DNA of 64,000 bases from Mariniblastus sp964414815 (GCA_964414815.1 CAYPXY010000009.1:60397-124396), one strand, 5' to 3'; shown: positions 45,672-56,459, counted from the first letter of the stretch. Translations and numbers: made by a program. Notes: a model not told the origin generated them from the letters alone.

Positions 45672-48600
45672 TTAAACATCCCAATCCTTCAGTCGATTCG
45701 CCAAGCCTCGCATCTCGTTCTTTCGCTTTTCAAACATCCCAAACAGGATCAAAATTCCAATCCCGGATGCAATACCGAACGCCCACCACGGCCAGACGTG
45801 GTCCAGTCGTTGATGAGCGTGAGACACCATCGACAACATCGCGACCAACAGGAACAAAATGCTGAGATACAGAAACGAACGGATTCTCAATACGATACCC
45901 GCCATTAAACCGACAATCGCCAACACGGCCAGAATGATCGGTGGCCAGATATTTTCACCCAAACCGCTGAGGAAAATTTCACTGGTGGAACTGACATAAA
46001 TCACGGCGGCACAGAAATAACGGATCGCCGCTAACTGAGGAGGCTTTAACCGGTTTCGATTGAGGTGAGCCGCAATCAGCGCCGATGTCGCTGGCGGAAT
46101 CAGCCACCACTGCGGATTCCGGGCGAACGAGAAACTGTCAAAACGCTGATAAAACATCCACAGCGCCATGTTTCCAAACATGATTGCCACCAGACCGCTT
46201 GCCATCGACTGATTGAGATAACTCATCACCAGATAAGCCAGCCCCGCAATCAACATTAACGTCCCGCCATCGGCACTCGAGTGGACGGTGAAATAGGCGA
46301 TCGCAACGCCGATCGGTATGATCGACGCGGTGCTGAACAGCGGATCGGAAAGGACTTCCAGGTTTCTCGATTTGAGCACATGCGAAATCCCCACACCCGC
46401 AAAGCAAATTGCCATCGCAACGTACGGCCAGTACTCCCGAATCTCCAATTGGAACAACCAGGGAACCGACAGAAACAGATGCAGTAACAAGCTGGCGACC
46501 AGCCACTGCGCCCAGTAGACCAATCCTTTTCGATGATTCAGCGTCTCTTCGAATCGATCTTGTGTATCGAGAATTTGCACCGCAAACAGAATCAGACTCG
46601 CCACCAACGGCACGCCTGCAAGCACCACGGCCCATGCAGCGATCGCACTCAAACCCGATCCGACCTTCGGCACAAAGGCAACCCATTCCTGGACATTCAA
46701 CAGAAACAAGAACAGTGTTGCAACCACCGCACAGGCCAGCCCCATCTCCAGGAGCGTCTTGGTCCAACGTTCGCTCGAACGAAGCCAGCGAGGAACGACC
46801 GAGTAAAGCACGGCTGCGGTCGCCAGCACCATGAAGCTGCTGGCAAATACTAACAGAAGCAAATTCTCGCGAGCGTTATGCAGCTCCAGCCAAACCCAAC
46901 TAAAATAAAGGACACCCATCACTGCCAGGGAAAGCGAAATAGGCTGCAAGAATCGACTTTGCCGAGCACGATTGAGCAACCCAAACGCCAGTGCCAAAAT
47001 CATCGGCGTGATCGCCACCGCCCATCGTCCGCCCGATTCAGGCCGTGACTCCAAGGTGATCATGCCCGCGATCGGAATCAGAATCGCGGTGAGGACCATC
47101 GCGCAAACCGGAATTTCAAAACGGAACGAGTGAACCAGTGAGTCTTTCCGAGGAATCGAAAGTCGACTCAGTTTGTCTGTCCACCGACTTCCGAAAAACC
47201 AAACCAACCCCCAAACCAGCGCCACCGTGGCATGAGCTAATATCTGTAGGGTCTCGCTATAGCTGGAACCTCTCTCTGAATCGAACAGCAGCCTTTCGCC
47301 GAGCGTCGCAACCGTCGCGCCCAATCCAATCGAGATCAACGCAAATGACACCGGCCATCCAGCTCTCCATTCGTTCCAAAGCGAAGCGACCAACAACCCG
47401 ATCGCCGCAGCAAAAACGGCTACCACCAACCCATAGCTGAAGTCCGAATCGGGACTTTTCGCGGACGAAGTAAAGAGTTGCAACTCACCACCCACGATGA
47501 TCCAAGTTGAAATTGCCAGCAGCACAACATTGGCGAACCAGACGAACGAACGTGTCAGCCGCTCGCCATATCGCCATTCAATGAAACGCTTTCCGGCGAT
47601 ATTCAACATCGCCAGTACCGCCAACACGATCGTCGTCAAGTTCAACCATCTCGGTTGATTGTAAAACGAGTCCAGCCAACCCGCTTGTTCCACCACTCCG
47701 GTCATGATCATGGCCGTCGCTCCGGCCACAAAAAACATCCAGCCGCGTCGCAGCAACATTCCACCCAGGAAGATCAGGGAAGCCATCAACCCCAGAATCC
47801 AGACGGACTCCGTAGCACGATCCGGATTGAGCCAAGCGCCTCGCAGCGCAAATGCCAACGCCACTGCCATCGTCACCAGGAATGGAACCTTGGCCTGCTC
47901 GGACTGAAGTTGCCTCAACGTCGATAAATCGCGGTGGCCGTCGAAGCCAGGAGTCAGCATTTCGATACGCGATCGCTGGTTCATATTCCACAACAATCCA
48001 ACTTGAATCATTCCCAGAATCACCGTTCCCCAATTGATCAACCGAAACGCCAGCCAAGGCTCAAAAGTCTCGCTGTAAAAGTCCGACGCGGCCGCAACCA
48101 AGCCGATCAGCATCAAGCCGAGCCAGGTAAACAGCCATAAATGCGTCGTAGCCGTGTCCCGGCCCTGGTTGTGTCCCCAAACTGAAACGGCCAAAACTGC
48201 AAACACGGCCAGCGACGACATACCAAAAATGCTTCCCACTGGCCGCAGCCATCCCACAGATTGCTGAGGCTGCCAAAAATAATGGGAAATCACAAGGAAC
48301 GCCAAGGCAGTGATCAAAGCCCCATTAATAAATGTATGAATTCTAACATTTCCAAGCGGCTTCCAAAACAGGCTCAGTGCATTCTGCCGTGAATTCGGTA
48401 ACGTCTCACCCGAATGAATGCGTCGCTCGAATGCAAACCAGATCAAGCCGTAAACCGACATCCCCATGGCAGCGGTTTGCATCACGGCTACAAAAAACTC
48501 AGTCGCAGCCTGGGGAAACGGAGCGGCCACCAGCAAGACCACGGCCAACAGTGCCGTGTACTGAAACACCATCGATCCCAACATCGCCAGCCCAGGTTTC

Positions 48601-51600
48601 CGCTCGGAGATTGCGTAACTGAGAAACATCGCGACCGTCATAAAAATCGGGACGCCAAACGTGACGATTGAATTGCTCGCAAACCACGAACCAGGCAGCG
48701 GCCCGCCGAGCGCACTGGCTCCATTCAAAATGGCTTGACCCGCGTGCAACGTTGTAATCGCCAAAACGGTCAACGCTACCGCTGCGACATTGAAATGGAT
48801 CAAGCCTTGAGTGATGCGCGATGGCCATCGTGAACGGCCCGGCATTCCGGCCCTGATCCGCGCCTTGGTCCACGCTGGATACAGATCCGTTCGAAACATC
48901 ATCGCCCCTGCAAGCACCACCCCACCTGCCGCCGCAAACCAGCGCAAGGCACTGGCCGAGGATCGCGTCGGTTCAAACCAGGCGGCCCCGAAACACCAGG
49001 TGATGATCCACAACAACGTCAAACAGACACCCTTGATCCAGCCTGTTTTCTGAAACGTCATGAACAGCACGGTGCTCCACATGGCAACCAGTGCAACCGT
49101 TGCCAAGTTTGAAACGGAGAGCAAACCCGGCAGGGCTGGACGAGATCGAAATAGTTCCAACAAGCTGGCATCAAACAAGCCGGCTGCCAGTATCCCCGTT
49201 CCGAACACGACCACGTAGGGCACGACCACTTGTTCGACTCGCGGCATCGCCGAAACCAGCCACTTCAATCGTCCTGCTTTCGGCAGTGCGATGGCCAGCA
49301 CTGTCCATATAGCGGCCCAAACTGAAAGAGCGATGATCTCGTAAAAAACATGGGAAACGCCGATCCGTTCTCCCCATCCTGGCCGATCCACCCACTCCGC
49401 AGTCGCAATGCCGACCAGCACACCGGTGGCCACGACAAACGGAACGGCTGAATCGATGGTACTCTCTTCGCAGTACTTTCCGTTTCGCACCCAACTCCAG
49501 GAAATCAAGAACCAACTCAACGTTGAAACGGCTGCGATCGACGTTGCATTGCCTGAATGCAAGGGAATCACAGCGGTCGCTACGAGTAGGGCAAGTGTCG
49601 ATGTAATCATCGAACCGAACAGAAACACATCTTCATCGGCGCCGGGTCGTTCGATGCGGCTGGCAATTGCAAGAATCAAACCGTGAATGGCCAGAACCCA
49701 GATTCCGTTTGCTTGAACGCATTTCGTCCACTGAGCGAACCCGTCCGAAATCCACAAGTTCCACAGCAGTGCATGGGCCAGGCCCAGCAACAAAACAACC
49801 ACGGCCACTAACGCCAACTTGGTCGCTGGCCACAGCTCAACATAGGCTTCGGGCACCGTATCGGCATGCAGCAGTTCGCGTCGTCGGTTGTTGAGAACAC
49901 TGGCGATCGTCGCGCCCACACCGGCCACGAGCAGCAACCCGCTGGCGACCATCGCATCAAAAAGATTTTCGGGATGCAGCAGACTGGCAATCAACGAAAC
50001 CGCACAGCCCACCAAAAAAATGACTCCGCCTGACAAATTTCCCCATCGAAAGACAGTGCGGGCAACCCTCGCATCCGAGATCCTACTTGCATGAAAGGAT
50101 TGAACGGCGGCTGCAATCACACCACAGACCAAAAGGCAGACGCCGCTTTTACCACTGATCATTTCGTTGAGAAACTTCTGTACCGGAACGTGCTGATCAA
50201 ACGGCAGGTTCTGAGCCGTCAAGTGGTAACCCGTCAATGCACTGGCGGACAGGGCTCCCCAAAACGGAGGAATGAACCCATAGGCCCTTGCTCGCAAGAT
50301 CAGAAATCCAAGACACACGGCGATCAACAGACAGTTGATCAGCAGAATGGTGGGATTGCTCAGCGATGCGACCATGAAAATGAACGTGAGCGCGGTTCCA
50401 ATAATCTGCAAGAACTGACCGAAGAACAAATAGTATCCGTGTCCGGGCGATTGCTGGCGGATGGAGTATCCCACCCAAGCCGTGTAACACGTCGCCAGAA
50501 TCAAGATCGGAACCATCGCCACCGACGTTTGCCATTTCGGGCTAGACGGGATCAACCAGACAGACGCCGCACACAGAACCGCAAAGATGACAATCCCCGA
50601 CACACACAGCAACCGCCGGGTCGTGCGCGGCGAGCAGCGTTTCGCGGTCCATGTGCGAGTTGAAACGGCCGAAGTCCCGAGCGCGAGAAAGAGACCCAGT
50701 GGAATCGAGTAAAGCGTAGTCTTGATACTGGAGTCGAACCAGTTTGGAGACTCTGCCAGGTGACGGAAGATGACACTACAGGCACCGCAACCGACAAGAC
50801 TGCTGGCCAGGCCGGCGAAAGAATGCTTGAGCAGATACTTGGCCCCAAACCAGGCGAGAATGCTGAGCGAGATTAAACCAACGGCAACCGCCATCAGATA
50901 GCGTGGGTCTTTGAATGAGCCTGAAAAATGGCCCTGTTCGTTGGACAACATCTGTGTCGCCGCGACAAAGTTGATCGGGATCAGTAGCAGTCCGATGATC
51001 AGCGTTCCACGACTGGTGTTACGCAGCTTCCACCGACGAAGCGTATAAATCCCTGCTCCGATAATCGCTGCCGTGATCAGCAGGAACAACAACGATGAAA
51101 AATAGGGGATGCGGTCATTGAGTTCGTTTCGCAAACTGCCAACCAAGCCGATCGCACTGAGCACGATCAGAATTCCGCTGGCCAACTCCCCCCAACGCAT
51201 GTTGCGTTCCAGCATGAACGCCGCGATGATTTCATTGAACGACCTGCGAGGATGCTCCGCTTGATGAACGGGCTGCAAAGGCTTATCTGAGTGCGATGAA
51301 AGCAAGGAGCTTAATCGCGGGTCCAGCCCCGCCAGGGATTCCGAAGCGTCTGGCACTGATTTTGGCAAATCGGATTTTGGCAAAACGGACTTACCTGCGG
51401 CGGCCGCAATTCGTTCTTTTTCCGGGACACCTACCGGGGGCGTTAATGGGGCCTTGAGAGGGTCTTTGAGATCCTCCCGCCACGAATCGACACCCGGTTG
51501 AATCGTTGCTTCGTCAGTCAACTCGGCATCAATCAATTCCGCATCGAGCACATCGGCTGCTTGCAGCGGATCAGGAATCGTGGGCGGAGTTGGCCGAACG

Positions 51601-51974
51601 GATTCTTCGGGGCGGGTTGGAAGGACTTGCTTACGTTCGGCCAGCTCCTTGGGTGACTTCGTGCGACGATGGGAGCGGTAGGGGCTGTCGGACATCTCGG
51701 ATGGAAAATGTTCATCCAGAAAATCGCACAGCTCTTCAAAGCGTTCCTGTCCAATTCGATTTTCAAACCGCAAGGATTCAAGCAGCCTTCTCGCGGACAG
51801 AAGATCCTGTTCGCGGGATTGAGGTTGCGGCTGAAATTGGGGAGGAGGTACCGCGTGGAGCGACCTTCTCCGCTTGGTCCCCAAATTAATTAACCAGACA
51901 ACGGTCGCGATCAAACCGATCATCGCAAAAACGAGGATGGTTGCGCCAATCGCAAAAATAGCAGTAAAGTCCAT
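45672..51974 (-). CDS. Giant polytopic membrane protein (about 2100 residues), unknown
   Basis: A single 2100-residue frame. One N-terminal helix (FAIGATILVFAMIGLIATVVWL) is followed by a soluble part (about 30-240) containing a helical segment LLSARRLLESLRFENRIG and a proline-rich linker with repeated PLxAxLTPP and LPKSDLPKS phrases. From about residue 255 to the end it is nearly continuous membrane helices, several dozen by eye, with tryptophan- and glycine-rich loops. The size and helix-loop rhythm recall DUF2339/DUF2157-type proteins, but I see no defining motif and do not assign it. ATG 51974 (MDFTAIF) is preferred to a start 12 codons upstream. The reading frame is uninterrupted over 6.3 kb, so it is certainly a gene. 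Confidence 0.85.
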   Translation of the reverse strand: MDFTAIFAIGATILVFAMIGLIATVVWLINLGTKRRRSLHAVPPPQFQPQPQSREQDLLSARRLLESLRFENRIGQERFEELCDFLDEHFPSEMSDSPYRSHRRTKSPKELAERKQVLPTRPEESVRPTPPTIPDPLQAADVLDAELIDAELTDEATIQPGVDSWREDLKDPLKAPLTPPVGVPEKERIAAAAGKSVLPKSDLPKSVPDASESLAGLDPRLSSLLSSHSDKPLQPVHQAEHPRRSFNEIIAAFMLERNMRWGELASGILIVLSAIGLVGSLRNELNDRIPYFSSLLFLLITAAIIGAGIYTLRRWKLRNTSRGTLIIGLLLIPINFVAATQMLSNEQGHFSGSFKDPRYLMAVAVGLISLSILAWFGAKYLLKHSFAGLASSLVGCGACSVIFRHLAESPNWFDSSIKTTLYSIPLGLFLALGTSAVSTRTWTAKRCSPRTTRRLLCVSGIVIFAVLCAASVWLIPSSPKWQTSVAMVPILILATCYTAWVGYSIRQQSPGHGYYLFFGQFLQIIGTALTFIFMVASLSNPTILLINCLLIAVCLGFLILRARAYGFIPPFWGALSASALTGYHLTAQNLPFDQHVPVQKFLNEMISGKSGVCLLVCGVIAAAVQSFHASRISDARVARTVFRWGNLSGGVIFLVGCAVSLIASLLHPENLFDAMVASGLLLVAGVGATIASVLNNRRRELLHADTVPEAYVELWPATKLALVAVVVLLLGLAHALLWNLWISDGFAQWTKCVQANGIWVLAIHGLILAIASRIERPGADEDVFLFGSMITSTLALLVATAVIPLHSGNATSIAAVSTLSWFLISWSWVRNGKYCEESTIDSAVPFVVATGVLVGIATAEWVDRPGWGERIGVSHVFYEIIALSVWAAIWTVLAIALPKAGRLKWLVSAMPRVEQVVVPYVVVFGTGILAAGLFDASLLELFRSRPALPGLLSVSNLATVALVAMWSTVLFMTFQKTGWIKGVCLTLLWIITWCFGAAWFEPTRSSASALRWFAAAGGVVLAGAMMFRTDLYPAWTKARIRAGMPGRSRWPSRITQGLIHFNVAAVALTVLAITTLHAGQAILNGASALGGPLPGSWFASNSIVTFGVPIFMTVAMFLSYAISERKPGLAMLGSMVFQYTALLAVVLLVAAPFPQAATEFFVAVMQTAAMGMSVYGLIWFAFERRIHSGETLPNSRQNALSLFWKPLGNVRIHTFINGALITALAFLVISHYFWQPQQSVGWLRPVGSIFGMSSLAVFAVLAVSVWGHNQGRDTATTHLWLFTWLGLMLIGLVAAASDFYSETFEPWLAFRLINWGTVILGMIQVGLLWNMNQRSRIEMLTPGFDGHRDLSTLRQLQSEQAKVPFLVTMAVALAFALRGAWLNPDRATESVWILGLMASLIFLGGMLLRRGWMFFVAGATAMIMTGVVEQAGWLDSFYNQPRWLNLTTIVLAVLAMLNIAGKRFIEWRYGERLTRSFVWFANVVLLAISTWIIVGGELQLFTSSAKSPDSDFSYGLVVAVFAAAIGLLVASLWNEWRAGWPVSFALISIGLGATVATLGERLLFDSERGSSYSETLQILAHATVALVWGLVWFFGSRWTDKLSRLSIPRKDSLVHSFRFEIPVCAMVLTAILIPIAGMITLESRPESGGRWAVAITPMILALAFGLLNRARQSRFLQPISLSLAVMGVLYFSWVWLELHNARENLLLLVFASSFMVLATAAVLYSVVPRWLRSSERWTKTLLEMGLACAVVATLFLFLLNVQEWVAFVPKVGSGLSAIAAWAVVLAGVPLVASLILFAVQILDTQDRFEETLNHRKGLVYWAQWLVASLLLHLFLSVPWLFQLEIREYWPYVAMAICFAGVGISHVLKSRNLEVLSDPLFSTASIIPIGVAIAYFTVHSSADGGTLMLIAGLAYLVMSYLNQSMASGLVAIMFGNMALWMFYQRFDSFSFARNPQWWLIPPATSALIAAHLNRNRLKPPQLAAIRYFCAAVIYVSSTSEIFLSGLGENIWPPIILAVLAIVGLMAGIVLRIRSFLYLSILFLLVAMLSMVSHAHQRLDHVWPWWAFGIASGIGILILFGMFEKRKNEMRGLANRLKDWDV

Positions 51975-52072
51975 AGAGCACGCAAAAATAAGGGGATCGA
52001 CAACCGCCATTGTAAAGCGGATTGGACATCATCACATTCCACTTCGTGCCGATTTTCACCGGAAAATTTGGG

Positions 52073-52107
52073 TTTTGAGTGATAGAGTGCCTTTCTATCG
52101 CTCAAAA
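52073..52107. terminator. Strong hairpin between oleC and the giant membrane gene
   Basis: TTTTGAGTGATAGA (52073-52086) pairs with TCTATCGCTCAAAA (52094-52107): 14 pairs, one of them G-T, loop of seven. It is 113 bp past the oleC stop and 99 bp before the giant gene's start, so it may end oleC transcription; the stem's own A/T ends would form the U-tract. Confidence 0.5.
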
Positions 52108-52219
52108 ACCTGCCTATTTTGATTGACATAAATGTGATATATTTCACACAATGTGCTCCGACCGCCAGGGTTCAAGGGAGGTTTGGGTACAAGCAACGAC
52201 AGATCGAGACTCCTATACT

Positions 52220-54037
52220 TTAAGGGCTGGAGTCTGAAGTATCGAGAAGTTGTTTTTCGGCCCAGGGGCGGAGTTGCTCTCGGAAGATTTTTGAGTTGTG
52301 ACGAATGTCGACAGGAAGTTTTTGACGCAGCAGGATCTGATGGATCGATCGAGTGACTGCGTGTTGGGATGCCAGCTGTTGCAATTCCTGAGCGAGCCGA
52401 TTTTGTTCCTCCGGATCGTCGCTCCAGGCTTCTGGAAGTGGCTCTGCAATGATCACCGGTGTCTCTGAGTTGGATGAACGGATGCCCACCAGTGCGCTGC
52501 GATAGATTTTCGGATGCTCGTTGATGATCGCTTCGCAGGGAATGGTGAACAGCGTTCCTTGAGCGGCTCGGACCCGATGGGACTTTCGCCCGCAAAACCA
52601 GAATCGGTCTTGCTCATCCAGATATCCGACGTCGCCCATGCGATGCCACACCTTGTCTCCTTCCGAAGCTCTTGGGTCGCCATGAGTTCCTCCCAAAACT
52701 TTGTGCATTGCGTTGGCATCGGTTCGCGTGACATAGGTGTCGGTCACGGTCGGGCCGCTGACCATCAGCTCTCCAATTTCTCCGGCAGGCAGAAATTCAC
52801 ATTCTTCAAATCGGGCAATGGGCTCGTCCGTGATGCGGATGACTCGCCATTGGATTTCCGGAAATCGATTGCCGACGCAGGTTCCCCAACCTTGGGCAGA
52901 GCGGTCGGCGGTTTCGGTCAGTACCGTCTGCGCTCCAATACACGCCACGGGCAGCGCTTCGGTCGCGCCGTAGGGTGTGTAGACTTCACCTTGGGGCGAA
53001 ATCGTCTCTCTGATTTTCCCCAGTAGACTTGAAGGGACAGGCGCACCCGCCGAGAGCACTCGTTTAAGCCCCGGAATTCGGATTGAGTGTTGTTGACAGT
53101 ATCGCGTCACCGTATTCCACAGCGCCGGCGATCCAAACGACTGGTCCGCACGCAATTGCTCGACCGCGCGCAACAGTTCTCGCGGGTCGATGTCTGCCGG
53201 GCGGGTGGCGTCCATCTTTGGGAAAACGGTGGTTGCACCCATCGCGGTATTGAACAGGGCAAACAACGGGAATCCGGAAACATCGACGGTGCCGGGTTGG
53301 ATGTTGAAATAGTCGCGAATCAATCGGGCTTGATCGATAAATGTGCGGTGTCGATAGAGCACTCCCTTGGGCGGCCCAGTGCTGCCGGTGGTAAAGATCA
53401 CTGCGGCCTCGGAATTCCGATCGGTCGTCGTGATGGGTTCGTCAGGTTTTAGTTTCTGAAAACGATGGTGACTCACACATCCTGGCCATCGCCCGAGTAC
53501 AAAATTTCGTTTGCAGTCTCGCAGTCGTGACCGAAAGATCGTCCGCGCAAGTTGAGCCAGAGGAATCCCTGCCAATCCTTCCGGTTTGGCTTCCGACAGA
53601 CACTGAATCATGTTCGACCGTCCCATGCCGGGATCGATCAGGACAATCACGACACCTGCCTTGAACATACCGAACACCCAGGCCACGAAGTCGATACCGG
53701 GCGGAATCATCAATGCCATCCTCATGCCGGGCCGTACACCATGCTGGCTCAGTCCGCTGGCGATCTGGTTGCTGGAGTGATTGAGTTCCTCAAATGTGAT
53801 GGTTGCAAATTCTGTAGTGGACGGGCGGTGTACTCCAGCCGAACTCTGCGAACCACGTTGAAATCGCGACCGCAGCTTTTGCCATCGCCCTTCGGCTGGA
53901 CAAGCGACGGCGACGGCATCGGGCATTCGCTTGGCGGTTTCAGTCAGACAATGGCCTACGTTCTGTAATTCGCCCAGCGGCCAGGGAGGATGGGCAGCAA
54001 GTGGATCATCCAGGGACGTTATTGCATCAGGTTTCAT
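52220..54037 (-). CDS. oleC: OleC-like AMP-dependent ligase (beta-lactone synthetase family)
   Basis: A 605-residue ANL-superfamily adenylating enzyme. The phosphate loop FTTGSTGPPKGVLYRH lies near 220, the ATP-binding PYGATEALP near 355, and the hinge GDVGYLDEQDRFWFCGRKSHR near 490. The C-terminal lysine region LPVDIRHNSKIFRE is present. Its overall layout (PPGIDFVAWVFGMFKAGVV; LPLARFNTAMG-like phrases) resembles OleC of long-chain olefin biosynthesis rather than ordinary acyl-CoA ligases. The usual partners oleA, oleB and oleD are not in the window, so the pathway is inferred from family resemblance only. Confidence 0.78.
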   Translation of the reverse strand: MKPDAITSLDDPLAAHPPWPLGELQNVGHCLTETAKRMPDAVAVACPAEGRWQKLRSRFQRGSQSSAGVHRPSTTEFATITFEELNHSSNQIASGLSQHGVRPGMRMALMIPPGIDFVAWVFGMFKAGVVIVLIDPGMGRSNMIQCLSEAKPEGLAGIPLAQLARTIFRSRLRDCKRNFVLGRWPGCVSHHRFQKLKPDEPITTTDRNSEAAVIFTTGSTGPPKGVLYRHRTFIDQARLIRDYFNIQPGTVDVSGFPLFALFNTAMGATTVFPKMDATRPADIDPRELLRAVEQLRADQSFGSPALWNTVTRYCQQHSIRIPGLKRVLSAGAPVPSSLLGKIRETISPQGEVYTPYGATEALPVACIGAQTVLTETADRSAQGWGTCVGNRFPEIQWRVIRITDEPIARFEECEFLPAGEIGELMVSGPTVTDTYVTRTDANAMHKVLGGTHGDPRASEGDKVWHRMGDVGYLDEQDRFWFCGRKSHRVRAAQGTLFTIPCEAIINEHPKIYRSALVGIRSSNSETPVIIAEPLPEAWSDDPEEQNRLAQELQQLASQHAVTRSIHQILLRQKLPVDIRHNSKIFREQLRPWAEKQLLDTSDSSP

Positions 54038-54341
54038 GGAGTCGTGAAGGCGGGTTCGTTTTCAGGTAACCGTTCACGGGATAATGTAGAACAATTGTCC
54101 TCAATTGTTCAGAACCCTCGGAAAAATCGAGTACTTGAAAGTTATAGTCCAGTGATAGCCTTTTCGGCAGGCGACGATTACCGTAGATTTAACCTTGGCC
54201 GGACGGGAAGAAAACGGTTTTGGGTCCCGAATACCGGCTGCACGACGTCGCGATCTGACGCTCGATAATCGAACACTCAATGGCAATCAGCGATCACACA
54301 ACTCCGCGCTGCTTTGCCTGCTGTCAATCAAAGGAACCCAC
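54038..54341. promoter_or_regulatory. Divergent region between oleC and the TPR gene
   Basis: 304 bp with no gene. It includes the near-palindrome ACAATTGTCCTCAATTGTTC (54090-54109), where ACAATTG is followed eight bases later by CAATTGT; this could be an operator or a chance AT-rich palindrome. No clear promoter was found. Confidence 0.3.
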
Positions 54342-56459
54342 ATGGAGATCGATGGATATAGTTTATGCCCCTGCTACTCAGAGAAAAAGATACGTTTTTG
54401 CTGTGGCAAGGAGGTCATCGGCGAACTGAACCAGTTGATGGCCAAAAGCAAGGCCGGGCAATTTCAGTCAGCGCTCGATGATATTGATCGGATCGTCAAG
54501 AAATACGGTCCCAAGGAATGTTTGTTGACCACCAAGGCTCAGTTACTGTTGGGCCATGGTGACAACGAGCAAGCGGTACAGTTGATTCGGGAATTCGTTT
54601 CCCGAAATCCGCAACGTGCTGGCGGTCATCAACAACTTGCGTTGGCGCTACTGTACCAAGACGACGTGGGGGGAGCCGTCGAAGCGTTGCAGGACGCGGT
54701 CGAAGCCGTTCAAGGCGATGAGTTGCCGGTGTCGCTGGCAAGTACGTTTCGGCTGGTCGGAATCGGGTTGATCAATGATGCCCATGTGGTCGGTTTTCGT
54801 GCCCACCTGAATTTTGCAAACTATCTGGTTGACGGCCAGGATGAGCAGATCAGTGGGGAGCTAATACGATCTTATGCCTTTACCGATTTACCTTTTGGAT
54901 TGCGCAGTAAGCTGGAAATTCCCGATGTCTCCGATGCCGATCAACAGGAAGAATGGGGAAAGAAACTTCAAACCGCCAGACGAGCCGTAGGGCGCGGCCA
55001 GTTTCGAAAGGCACTGCGTTACTTGATGAAGGTCGATGAAGCCTGGCCTGAGAAGCCACCGGTTCGCTATGCGATCGCCGTGCTCAATATGTGCTTGGGA
55101 TACACGGATGAGATTGCGGCAAGCTGGAAACGCTTGGGAGAATTGCCACTTCCTGAAATAGCCGCCATTGAAGTCGCGAATCTCGTAGACTATTTTACTC
55201 CCGAGCAGGACCTAAAATGCGTCGTGAATGAAGTCTCTGTTCGTCAGGATATCAGCGATTTCAGCGCAGCGGCTGAAAAAGCACTTGAGCATCCTCAAAT
55301 GGTTGCCAGAATTCTTCCGGATGGCTTGTCTTCCAAAGACGGACCGCCACCACGGCATGTTTTTGTGTTGTTGGATCGTCCGAGAGTCGATTTCGATGAG
55401 TGGAACGTTGAAAATGCTCCGGTCGTCGCCGGAGTCGCCTTCTTCTACGGCAGACAGACAGATCGTCCGGCTCGTATCGAGTGGCGGTTCGCCCGCATCC
55501 CACGAAATGAAGCCGTCGTCGAAACACTTCAGCAGGAATTTCGCGAGTGGCACCAGGGAGAACCAGAAGAGCAGATTGAAGGATCGGTGAGCCTCAGGGA
55601 TGCGACCCTGGGAACCGAGAACTGGATTCCTCCCGGCGGGGATGGTCTCAAGGTACAGCAGGTATTATCCAGGTTGAGTGAAGAAAAGCTAAAAAGCGAG
55701 TGGGCTCACGTGCCTCACGACATCCTTGACGGAAAGACGCCCAAAGAGGCGGCCTCGATTCCGGCCTTGTTGCCTCACCTGCAATCGTTACTGGTGGGGA
55801 TGGAAGAAGACAACCGTACCGGCCTGACCGTGGGAGATGAAATAGGAGCGTTGCGAGAATATCTGGGCGTGCCGAAGCCTCAGATGTTTGACTTGGGCGA
55901 AGGCCTGGTGAGCGAACTGTCCTATTTGCAGATGCAATACCTCAATCTCGAGTCCCTGACGGACGAACAACTTCAGCTTCTCTATATGTTGGCCATTGCC
56001 TTGCGGAACCGTTTGGCGATTCGCAGGGTATTGCACGCGGTTCTGGACCGGCCATCGATGAAGGAGATGTCGAGGTCAAACACGATCGCCTCGCTTGCCT
56101 TGCTGACCCGTGATACCGAGGAAGCAATGGGATTGTTTGCTCAAGCGCGCCATGAAGCCGCCAAGGCCGGTGAGCCTGTGGGAGAAATTCTGGTCGATGA
56201 ATTTGATTTTCGCATGTCGAGGGGCTTGACTGAAAAGTTGCCGGAACTGCTTTCGATCATTACGCGTTCGCACCTGGAGGAGCCTGGAGTCGGTGCCCGG
56301 ATCACTCAAGTCCTTCGAAAGTACGGGATCGGTCTGGATCCGCATGAGGGACAACGCCCATCAGTCCGACATCCCCACGAACCTTCGCCTTCGTTGGTGC
56401 TCGATGCGGAAGAGCCGGCGGTGCCGGCCAGCAGTTCCAAATTGTGGCTGCCCGACTAG
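54342..56459 (+). CDS. TPR-repeat protein with N-terminal SEC-C-like cysteine motif
   Basis: A 705-residue cytosolic protein. The N terminus has CPCYSEKKIRFCCG (residues 8-21), the C-x-C...C-C pattern of SEC-C zinc motifs. Tetratricopeptide repeats follow (QSALDDIDRIVKKYGPKECLL; QAVQLIREFVSRNPQRAGGHQ; GAVEALQDAVEAV at about 40-130), and further helical repeats occur later (about 220-330, 560-680). The middle (about 340-470) is not recognised. I chose ATG 54342 because the cysteine motif begins right after it and AAGGA lies 8 bp upstream. It probably serves as a scaffold; partner unknown. Confidence 0.75.
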   Translation: MEIDGYSLCPCYSEKKIRFCCGKEVIGELNQLMAKSKAGQFQSALDDIDRIVKKYGPKECLLTTKAQLLLGHGDNEQAVQLIREFVSRNPQRAGGHQQLALALLYQDDVGGAVEALQDAVEAVQGDELPVSLASTFRLVGIGLINDAHVVGFRAHLNFANYLVDGQDEQISGELIRSYAFTDLPFGLRSKLEIPDVSDADQQEEWGKKLQTARRAVGRGQFRKALRYLMKVDEAWPEKPPVRYAIAVLNMCLGYTDEIAASWKRLGELPLPEIAAIEVANLVDYFTPEQDLKCVVNEVSVRQDISDFSAAAEKALEHPQMVARILPDGLSSKDGPPPRHVFVLLDRPRVDFDEWNVENAPVVAGVAFFYGRQTDRPARIEWRFARIPRNEAVVETLQQEFREWHQGEPEEQIEGSVSLRDATLGTENWIPPGGDGLKVQQVLSRLSEEKLKSEWAHVPHDILDGKTPKEAASIPALLPHLQSLLVGMEEDNRTGLTVGDEIGALREYLGVPKPQMFDLGEGLVSELSYLQMQYLNLESLTDEQLQLLYMLAIALRNRLAIRRVLHAVLDRPSMKEMSRSNTIASLALLTRDTEEAMGLFAQARHEAAKAGEPVGEILVDEFDFRMSRGLTEKLPELLSIITRSHLEEPGVGARITQVLRKYGIGLDPHEGQRPSVRHPHEPSPSLVLDAEEPAVPASSSKLWLPD

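Noticed and set aside
52118..52140. A TTGACA-like promoter near oleC
   Set aside because: TTGACA at about 52121 and the following TATATT are only about 9 bp apart, too close for a sigma70 promoter, and no plus-strand gene follows.
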